Below, piece after piece: positions 1-3,757 of a stretch of 5,120 bases of DNA. Under the pieces are notes generated by a model that was not told the origin of the DNA, did no database searches, and saw only the letters and a list, made by a program, of their open reading frames with translations. The DNA lies in contig JAUUYJ010000200.1 in assembly GCA_030588275.1 (NCBI GenBank), positions 1 to 5,120 of the forward strand, read 5' to 3'. The stretch comes from Candidatus Zixiibacteriota bacterium. Its GTDB lineage: Bacteria; Zixibacteria; MSB-5A5; GN15; JAAZOE01. A program made the translations under genes and the position numbers. Positions within the stretch are counted from its first letter, which is position 1; the number at the start of each line of letters is the position of its first letter.

Positions 1-2
1 CC

Positions 3-1130
3 GACGGAGACATAATAACTTACCAGGCGCAATTGCTCGATTCGTCGGCAACGACCGTTCTTGATTCTGCTTCCGGCATTACTCAGGGAAATGGTGCGAT
101 CACATCCTTTTCTCCAACATTGGCAATGACCAACAATGAATGGTACAGTTGGCGAACTCGCGCTTTTGATGGTGCCGAATTCTCTAACTGGATGAATGTA
201 TCTCGATTTTATCTTGATACTTTGATTTTGGCCAATCAACCGCCCGATCCGCCGACCCTGCTTACGCCGCTAAATAATGATTCGATGATTACGCTTCAAA
301 TATCTTTGGCGATCAACAGCTCTTTCGATGCCGAAGGGGATGATTTGAGTTATGATTTTGCCATTTATTCCGATGCTTCGCACACAACCCTCGTCGCTTC
401 GGTAGAAGGATTTGCCTTCGGCCAACAGGGTGGAAATATTACCTGGCAGATCCCGATAACTTTGGCTTCCGGCGGACAGTATTTTTGGAGTGCGCGAGCT
501 TATGATGGAGAAAATTACTCCGACTGGTCGCAATTTTTCACCTTATGGGTCTTTGATTTTTCGGTTGATGCCGGACAAACTTCACCAACCAGTCTGGCTC
601 CGATTCCAGGCGCAATCCTCAACCAGTCGCAACCGAATCTGATTGTGTCAAACGTCCCCAATATTGGTGGTAACAATCAGTACTATTTTGAAGTTTCCCG
701 GGATTCCGATTTTGTCGATCGGGTTGCCTCCGGTCCAATTGAAGAGGGGCTCTCTGGGTCAACAACTTGGGAAGTCTCGTCGCCATTATCCAACGGGGTT
801 GAATACTTCTGGAGAACTCGGGCCAATAATTCTCCATATAGTGAAACCTCATCATTTACCATTGATGCCAATATCTACATCGCTCCCAACCCTTACCGCC
901 CCTCCTCCGGTCACTCAGACCTGACCGTTTATAATATGGAGTTGGATGGGACGCTGACGATCACCACCGTCACTAATGAGATTGTCCGGATCTTAAATGG
1001 TAACGCTTCCGGTCGTGTCATCTGGGATGGCAGGAATGAAAATGGGGAGAAGTTGGCCTCCGATGTTTACCTGTGCTACTACAAGGGGAATGGCCAAAGC
1101 GATAAATTCAAATTTGTCGTCATTCGATAA
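3..1130 (+). CDS. Secreted FnIII-like repeat protein with FlgD/T9SS-like C-terminal domain (5' partial)
   Basis: The reading frame is open from the left edge, so the start lies outside; 375 residues are visible, ending in TAA at 1128-1130. At least three fibronectin-type-III-like units are seen, each closing on a related motif: YSWRTRAFDGAEFSNW (residues about 48-63), YFWSARAYDGENYSDW (160-175) and the degraded YFWRTRANNSPYSETS (268-283). Linkers are Pro-rich (NQPPDPPTLLTP near 79-90). From PNPYRP (295-300) the protein changes to a FlgD-Ig-like tail with RVIWDGRNENGEKLASDVYL (338-357) and a final KFKFVVIR. Such tails close many exported proteins of FCB-group and candidate-phylum bacteria and resemble type IX secretion C-terminal signals; that export route is inference here. 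No catalytic domain is visible, so adhesion, matrix binding or a structural surface role is the broadest fair guess. The usual SGVY of the tail reads SDVY. thiamine pyrophosphokinase follows after 48 bases on the same strand. Confidence 0.85.
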   Translation, partial: DGDIITYQAQLLDSSATTVLDSASGITQGNGAITSFSPTLAMTNNEWYSWRTRAFDGAEFSNWMNVSRFYLDTLILANQPPDPPTLLTPLNNDSMITLQISLAINSSFDAEGDDLSYDFAIYSDASHTTLVASVEGFAFGQQGGNITWQIPITLASGGQYFWSARAYDGENYSDWSQFFTLWVFDFSVDAGQTSPTSLAPIPGAILNQSQPNLIVSNVPNIGGNNQYYFEVSRDSDFVDRVASGPIEEGLSGSTTWEVSSPLSNGVEYFWRTRANNSPYSETSSFTIDANIYIAPNPYRPSSGHSDLTVYNMELDGTLTITTVTNEIVRILNGNASGRVIWDGRNENGEKLASDVYLCYYKGNGQSDKFKFVVIR

Positions 1131-1178
1131 ACCGGTTGGCTGCCTCTCAATCAGGCTCTTCAATAAGGATAACCAGGC

Positions 1179-1835
1179 ATGGATGCCGCCTTCCTTTTCC
1201 TAAACGGTCGCTATCAAACCAACGACACTCAGGCTGTTAATGACCTGAGCGGAACGGCCCGCATCAAACCGAATATTATTGCGGTTGATGGTGGTGTATC
1301 CTTTTTGCAAAAAATCAACCTCACTCCTGATCATTATATTGGCGACGGTGATTCATTCCCGGCGCTGAAATTAACGAATGAATTTTTTAGAAATACAGTT
1401 ATTCACTCCTACGAGCCGGCCAAAGATAAAACCGATACCGAGCTGGCCCTAGATTTCTGCCTTAAGAACGGACTGACTAAAATATCTATCTTTGGATGGA
1501 TGGCGGCTGAGGATGAATCGGATCATTTCCTTGGTAACCTAATGCTTCCCTTCTGTGCCCGCTTCATCAAAAGAAAGATGAATATTCAATTCCTTGGTTC
1601 GGAAAAACAGGTTTACCCGTTGTCAAATGATCGCCAAATAATTAAGGGTCAAAAGGGCCGATCAATATCGGTTATTCCGATTGATCGCACCATAGTTCTG
1701 AGTCTTACTGGAACAAAATATAAAGCGACGAACCTGATTCTCAAACGTGGAGGCACACACGGACTCCGAAATATTGTAACGGCCCGGGTCGCCAAAGCTG
1801 AGATTTCCGGAAGCGGACTTCTAATGATTGGATAA
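1179..1835 (+). CDS. thiN: Thiamine pyrophosphokinase (thiamine diphosphokinase)
   Basis: A 218-residue protein of normal family length. It should transfer pyrophosphate from ATP to thiamine, giving thiamine diphosphate (TPP) and AMP in the cytoplasm, the last step of thiamine salvage. Recognisable family landmarks in order: N-terminal FLFLNGRY (5-12), AVDGG (35-39), PDHYIGDGDS (50-59; usually IGDFDS), KDKTDTELAL (82-91, acidic residues for metal/ATP), DH followed by GN (115-120), and a C-terminal beta domain with GGTHGLRN (191-198) and SGLLMIG at the very end. The usual Gly-Gly-Arg before the DH motif is replaced by AEDES (110-114), a mild divergence. The start at ATG 1179 places the N-terminal motif where the family has it, and AAGGAT at 1165-1170 is a fair ribosome-binding site. 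No TPP riboswitch is evident in the 48-base gap upstream. The gene may be co-transcribed with the upstream gene. I am confident of the family, less so of the details of regulation. Confidence 0.9.
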   Translation: MDAAFLFLNGRYQTNDTQAVNDLSGTARIKPNIIAVDGGVSFLQKINLTPDHYIGDGDSFPALKLTNEFFRNTVIHSYEPAKDKTDTELALDFCLKNGLTKISIFGWMAAEDESDHFLGNLMLPFCARFIKRKMNIQFLGSEKQVYPLSNDRQIIKGQKGRSISVIPIDRTIVLSLTGTKYKATNLILKRGGTHGLRNIVTARVAKAEISGSGLLMIG

Positions 1836-1844
1836 TTTTCTTTC

Positions 1845-1859
1845 TAATTGTCCCAATTA
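1845..1859 (+). repeat. Short AT-rich inverted repeat downstream of thiN
   Basis: TAATTG (1845-1850) and CAATTA (1854-1859) are perfect complements around a 3-base spacer, ten bases after the thiN stop. It lacks a GC-rich stem and a clean T-tract, so it is at best a weak terminator or an operator-like palindrome. Confidence 0.3.
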
Positions 1860-1907
1860 TTATATTGTCTGCATGATTTAAAATGAGTAAGTTGGCCTAT
1901 TAATTTT

Positions 1908-1921
1908 CGATTCCTGAATCG
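1908..1921 (+). promoter_or_regulatory. Palindrome directly before the phosphatase ribosome-binding site
   Basis: CGATTC (1908-1913) and GAATCG (1916-1921) form a perfect inverted repeat with a 2-base centre. Its last base is the first G of GGGAGA (1921-1926), the likely ribosome-binding site of the PP2C gene. As RNA it would fold as a 5-bp stem with a CCTG loop and could partly occlude that site; as DNA it could be an operator. Function is inference from position only. Confidence 0.35.
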
Positions 1922-1938
1922 GGAGACTTTCGATAGTC

Positions 1939-2934
1939 ATGAATATAAAATCTGCTGGCAAAACTGATATCGGCTTGGTCCGTAAGACGAATGAAGACTC
2001 AATACGACTGGTTCCGGAAAAAGATCTGTATATCGTCGCCGACGGTATGGGCGGACACAACGCTGGCGAGGTGGCTTCGGCGACCGCCTGCGACCTGGTA
2101 GCCAGATTATATCGGGATAAATTTGATAACGTCCTGGCGGATGAACGACTCCGTCTCCCCCGCATGTTCCCTCCTTCAACCGACGTTTTGGTCAAAGCAG
2201 TCCGGATCGCCAATCATGCTATTTTTAGGCAAGCCTTGGAGGATAACAGTAAATCCGGGATGGGGACAACCATTGTAGCCGCCGCAGTTGAAGAGGATGT
2301 CATTACGATTCTCCATGTCGGTGACAGCCGCATATATCGTTTTGCCGAAAAACGGCTCCACCCGCTGACAATTGACCACAGTTGGGCGGCGGAACTGGAA
2401 CAGGCGGAAAATATCTCTGCTGAGGAAGCCAAAGGGCTCGTCAACCGGAACGTTATCACCCGCGCCCTGGGTGTTAAAGAAGCGGTTGATATTGATGTCT
2501 CGGTACATAAAGTCAAAGAAGGGGATATTTTTATATTGGTCAGCGACGGACTATGCGGATTTGTCGATGATGGAGACATCCGAGATGTTGTTGCCGATTG
2601 CAACGAAGATATCCAAAAAATTACTAAAGAGTTGATAGCTTTGGCATTACAAAGAGGCGGCTCCGACAATGTCAGTATTATCGCCTTCGAGATCATTGGA
2701 AAAGTCTCCGAATCACAGATTTCTACTCTTGAGACTGTTACGGTCGCGGCTGAAACATATGAACTGTTTCCTTTTGAAGAGGAGTGGGCCGAAACAGCCG
2801 TTACTGAAACCGAGACTGAGATAATCAGCGATGATAAGCCGAGTGGAAAAAGCCCATTTATGATAATTGCCACGATTGTCGTTATTATTGCGATCGCGGC
2901 TCTATTCTACTTCATTTTGTTCGATCCTTCCTGA
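1939..2934 (+). CDS. PP2C-family Ser/Thr protein phosphatase with C-terminal membrane anchor
   Basis: A 331-residue PPM/PP2C phosphatase of the bacterial Stp/PrpC/PstP type, which removes phosphate from Ser/Thr of proteins, usually opposing Hanks-type kinases. All core motifs are present: RKTNEDS (15-21, metal-binding Asp20), ADGMGGHNAGE (34-44, Asp35), GMGTT (107-111), LHVGDSRIYRF (125-135), LTIDHSW (143-149), ITRALG (173-178), LVSDGLCGFV (200-209, Asp203) and GGSDNVSIIAFE (240-251, Asp243). The catalytic domain ends near 253. An acidic, low-complexity linker rich in Glu/Thr follows (about 260-303), then one hydrophobic segment (about 307-327) and a four-residue tail. The enzyme is therefore probably tethered to the inner membrane with its catalytic domain in the cytoplasm, recalling PstP but without an external domain. 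Start ATG 1939 is preceded by GGGAGA with a 12-base gap, longer than ideal. No kinase gene is in the window, so the partner is unknown. Confidence 0.93.
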   Translation: MNIKSAGKTDIGLVRKTNEDSIRLVPEKDLYIVADGMGGHNAGEVASATACDLVARLYRDKFDNVLADERLRLPRMFPPSTDVLVKAVRIANHAIFRQALEDNSKSGMGTTIVAAAVEEDVITILHVGDSRIYRFAEKRLHPLTIDHSWAAELEQAENISAEEAKGLVNRNVITRALGVKEAVDIDVSVHKVKEGDIFILVSDGLCGFVDDGDIRDVVADCNEDIQKITKELIALALQRGGSDNVSIIAFEIIGKVSESQISTLETVTVAAETYELFPFEEEWAETAVTETETEIISDDKPSGKSPFMIIATIVVIIAIAALFYFILFDPS

Positions 2935-2968
2935 TCTGATTTTTAACTGTTATCCGGTCTGATTTTGT

Positions 2969-2996
2969 TTGACAATCGTTCCCGGATTAATATATT
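2969..2996 (+). promoter_or_regulatory. Sigma70-type promoter of the tRNA-Arg gene
   Basis: A perfect -35 box TTGACA (2969-2974), a 16-base spacer and a -10 box TATATT (2991-2996, 5 of 6 matches to TATAAT). Transcription would start near 3003, about 19 bases before the tRNA. The near-consensus match fits a strong stable-RNA promoter and indicates the tRNA is transcribed independently of the phosphatase gene. The consensus applies to housekeeping sigma factors in most bacteria; use in this lineage is assumed. Confidence 0.7.
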
Positions 2997-3021
2997 TGGT
3001 TTCCTGAAACAGATAATATAT

Positions 3022-3095
3022 GCGCCCATAGCTCAATTGGATAGAGCGTCTGGCTACGGACCAGAAGGTTGGGGGTTCAAGTCCTCCTGGGCGTA
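3022..3095 (+). tRNA. tRNA-Arg (anticodon ACG)
   Basis: A complete 74-base cloverleaf. Acceptor stem GCGCCCA (3022-3028) pairs with TGGGCGT (3088-3094), including a terminal G-U; discriminator A is 3095. The D stem is GCTC/GAGC (3031-3034, 3044-3047) with GG in the loop followed by A20, an arginine identity base. The anticodon stem is TCTGG/CCAGA (3049-3053, 3061-3065) around loop CTACGGA, giving anticodon ACG at 3056-3058. The T arm is GGGGG/CCTCC with loop TTCAAGT (3076-3082). A34 would be edited to inosine by TadA to read CGU, CGC and CGA. CCA is not encoded, so it must be added by the nucleotidyltransferase. No T-rich terminator follows on this strand. Confidence 0.97.
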
Positions 3096-3098
3096 TTT

Positions 3099-3152
3099 TA
3101 AGCGGATGTTTGAGCGAGGCCCCATAGGGGCCGAGAAAATTACAGCCGCTTA
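3099..3152 (+). repeat. Nested inverted-repeat structure just after the tRNA
   Basis: TAAGCGGATGT (3099-3109) can pair with ACAGCCGCTTA (3142-3152) at 10 of 11 positions. Enclosed is a perfect hairpin, GGCCCC (3118-3123), loop ATA, GGGGCC (3127-3132). It starts three bases after the mature tRNA end, so it could be a processing or termination structure of the tRNA transcript, but there is no U-tract. The right arm recurs at 3227-3237, arguing for a repeat-element origin. Confidence 0.5.
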
Positions 3153-3156
3153 CCCC
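3138..3156 (+). repeat. 19-base direct repeat, copy 1
   Basis: The 19 bases from AATTACAGCC to GCTTACCCC are identical to 3223-3241, 85 bases downstream. In both copies the 3' end runs into the left arm of a C-rich hairpin (ACCCC...GGGGT), so the repeating unit is this sequence plus a hairpin. Read on the minus strand, each hairpin is followed by TAAGCGGCTGTAATT. Confidence 0.7.
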
Positions 3157-3166
3157 CGAAGGGGGT
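3152..3166 (-). repeat. Perfect 6-bp hairpin, C(UUCG)G tetraloop on the minus strand
   Basis: ACCCCC (3152-3157), GAA, GGGGGT (3161-3166). On the plus strand the loop is an unremarkable GAA. On the minus strand it reads ACCCC-CTTCGG-GGGT, which is the exceptionally stable cUUCGg tetraloop. That gives a reason to assign the element to the minus strand. No T-tract follows directly, so it is not called a terminator. Confidence 0.6.
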
Positions 3167-3197
3167 TGTTCCCATTCCCTCCAAATTCATGTTGAAT

Positions 3198-3212
3198 CAC
3201 ACCGAAGGTGTG
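3198..3212 (-). repeat. Second perfect hairpin with minus-strand C(UUCG)G tetraloop
   Basis: CACACC (3198-3203), GAA, GGTGTG (3207-3212). The architecture matches the hairpin at 3152-3166 (6 bp, 3-base GAA loop; cUUCGg when read on the minus strand), but the stem sequence is unrelated. Shared shape with different stems suggests that structure rather than sequence is what is repeated. Confidence 0.6.
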
Positions 3213-3222
3213 GCATCTAGCG

Positions 3223-3241
3223 AATTACAGCCGCTTACCCC
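3223..3241 (+). repeat. 19-base direct repeat, copy 2
   Basis: Identical to 3138-3156. Here the C-run (ACCCC, 3237-3241) pairs with GGGGT (3255-3259) across a 13-base loop instead of a GAA loop, so the attached hairpin has diverged or been expanded. Confidence 0.7.
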
Positions 3242-3256
3242 TGAGAGTAGCGAAGG
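3240..3256 (+). repeat. Left arm of a separated inverted repeat (partner 3326-3342)
   Basis: The reverse complement of this 17-mer, CCTTCGCTACTCTCAGG, matches CCTTCGCTTCGCTCAGG at 3326-3342 in 15 of 17 positions. The arms are 69 bases apart and enclose the minus-strand terminator. The shared core (CCTTCGCT...CTCAGG) looks like a dispersed REP-type element in opposite orientations. Confidence 0.55.
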
Positions 3257-3289
3257 GGTGTTTGATCTGTATGTATTGTCGGACAATTG

Positions 3290-3313
3290 AAAAATCCCAC
3301 CCTGAAGGGTGGG
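3290..3313 (-). terminator. Rho-independent terminator pointing to the minus strand
   Basis: CCCACCC (3296-3302), loop TGAA, GGGTGGG (3307-3313): a perfect 7-bp GC-rich stem. On the minus strand the stem is followed by A and then five T (complement of the A-run 3290-3294), the classic intrinsic-terminator layout. On the plus strand there is no T-run after the stem. It lies about 60 bases beyond the stop of the small minus-strand ORF and would end that transcript. GGGTGG (3307-3312) could alternatively pair with CCACCC (3314-3319), but only with a sterically impossible loop. Confidence 0.65.
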
Positions 3314-3325
3314 CCACCCGTCGCG

Positions 3326-3342
3326 CCTTCGCTTCGCTCAGG
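3326..3342 (+). repeat. Right arm of the separated inverted repeat (partner 3240-3256)
   Basis: CCTTCGCTTCGCTCAGG; its reverse complement matches 3240-3256 at 15 of 17 positions. It lies inside the predicted 3' untranslated part of the minus-strand unit, between the ORF stop and the terminator. Confidence 0.55.
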
Positions 3343-3372
3343 CATAAGAGGCTCTAAAATTGGGTTCGGTCG

Positions 3373-3417
3373 TTCATTTTTCTATTTTCGGTCTATCAAA
3401 CCGATGTTGAAAATGAA
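3373..3417 (-). repeat. Interrupted long hairpin inside the small minus-strand unit
   Basis: An outer 8-bp stem (TTCATTTT 3373-3380 with AAAATGAA 3410-3417) and an inner 5-bp stem (TCGGT 3388-3392 with ACCGA 3400-3404) are separated by an internal loop of 7 and 5 bases. Thirteen pairs within 45 bases are more than expected of ordinary sequence and overlap the stop of the 28-codon ORF. The fold is possible on either strand. Confidence 0.45.
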
Positions 3418-3460
3418 ACTGTCCGGCTAATGGTCGTGGCTGTCTGATTGTCTTCTTCAT
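3374..3460 (-). CDS. Putative 28-residue basic small protein (hypothetical)
   Basis: A minus-strand ORF from ATG (3460-3458) to TGA (3376-3374). The product begins MKKTIRQPRPLAG, continues with an aromatic/His-rich stretch (QFHFQH) and ends DRPKIEK. It is strongly basic, with no membrane segment and no family I recognise. Support comes from its setting: AAAGGA (complement of 3468-3473) lies 7 bases before the ATG, a fitting promoter lies at 3502-3531 and a Rho-independent terminator at 3290-3313. Against it: 28 codons can be open by chance, and most of the ORF overlaps an inverted repeat (TTCATTTT 3373-3380 with AAAATGAA 3410-3417, and TCGGT 3388-3392 with ACCGA 3400-3404), so the transcript may be a structured small RNA instead. 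Another possibility is the remnant of a mobile repeat element. The transcription unit is more credible than the coding claim. Confidence 0.4.
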   Translation of the reverse strand: MKKTIRQPRPLAGQFHFQHRFDRPKIEK

Positions 3461-3475
3461 ATTTCTGTCCTTTCG

Positions 3476-3487
3476 CGCACGAGTGCG
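3476..3487 (-). promoter_or_regulatory. Leader hairpin before the small ORF's ribosome-binding site
   Basis: CGCAC (3476-3480) and GTGCG (3483-3487) are perfect complements with a 2-base centre; as RNA this is a 4-bp stem with a 4-base loop. It lies between the predicted start of transcription (about 3495, minus) and the AAAGGA ribosome-binding site, so it would form the 5' stem of the transcript. Confidence 0.35.
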
Positions 3488-3501
3488 TTATTGAAACAAT
3501 T

Positions 3502-3531
3502 ATCATAAAGAGGCGACAGATTCAGAATCAA
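3502..3531 (-). promoter_or_regulatory. Candidate sigma70-type promoter on the minus strand
   Basis: Read on the minus strand: -35 box TTGATT (3531-3526, 4 of 6 matches), an 18-base spacer and -10 box TATGAT (3507-3502, 5 of 6), followed by AATTG. Transcription would start near 3495, leaving a leader of about 35 bases before the 28-codon ORF, and would end at the terminator near 3290. On sequence alone it is only a moderate match; position relative to the ribosome-binding site and terminator raises its credibility. Confidence 0.45.
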
Positions 3532-3757
3532 AGGTGGTTTGGGGGTGAGTCATATATATCTTCGAGTAGGTCATCGAGCCCTGCCATTGGCCGAATGAAA
3601 TGATGGAACTCCTGACAATATCTATCTGAGAAAAAATCTCACCGGTTCCCCCCCCTCAATATCTATCTTCTGTTTTTTCCCCGATTCGGTTTGATCTTTG
3701 CCTAAATTCTGACAATATTGACGTCTTATCATTTAGCCCGGTGCGGAGGAACTTGCC
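3532..3757. other. Gene-free stretch upstream of the peptidase gene
   Basis: I see no ORF with a ribosome-binding site here on either strand. It holds a 12-base direct repeat CAATATCTATCT (3616-3627 and 3657-3668), a related 10-base repeat CTGACAATAT (3612-3621 and 3709-3718), a small hairpin TGAGA/TCTCA (3627-3631, 3637-3641) and a run of eight or nine C near 3648-3655. The promoter of the peptidase gene must lie here or upstream, but no convincing -35/-10 pair is visible. The repeats could be regulator-binding sites; that is inference. Confidence 0.4.
3745..3750 (+). promoter_or_regulatory. Strong ribosome-binding site of the peptidase gene
   Basis: GGAGGA, seven bases before ATG 3758. It is the strongest Shine-Dalgarno in the window and fixes the start so that the signal peptide is included. 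Confidence 0.85.

Noticed and set aside
1131..1178. TPP riboswitch before thiN
   Set aside because: The 48-base gap is too short and lacks the conserved THI-box core; no such sequence was found.
1861..1893. Promoter for the phosphatase gene (TATATT 1861-1866, or TAAAAT 1879-1884)
   Set aside because: Good -10-like hexamers exist but no acceptable -35 box at 16-18 bases upstream.
2214..2873. A 219-residue minus-strand ORF opposite the PP2C gene
   Set aside because: It is an antisense shadow: Ser/Thr/Ile-rich low-complexity translation, no family motifs, and it lies wholly within a gene with every expected PP2C motif.
3118..3132. Rho-independent terminator for the tRNA on the plus strand
   Set aside because: The hairpin GGCCCC-ATA-GGGGCC is perfect but is followed by GAGAAAATT, with no T-tract.
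2965..3195. A 76-residue plus-strand ORF containing PIAQLDRASGYGPEGWGFKSS
   Set aside because: This peptide is the well-known spurious translation of a tRNA gene. It spans the tRNA-Arg and adjacent hairpins and has no ribosome-binding site.
3096..3345. Possible CRISPR array after the tRNA
   Set aside because: Only one 19-mer occurs twice. The hairpins differ in sequence and there are no regularly spaced repeats with unique spacers.
3691..3719. Promoter for the peptidase gene (TTGATC-N17-AATATT)
   Set aside because: Only 4 of 6 matches at each box in an AT-rich stretch; not better than chance, so not annotated.
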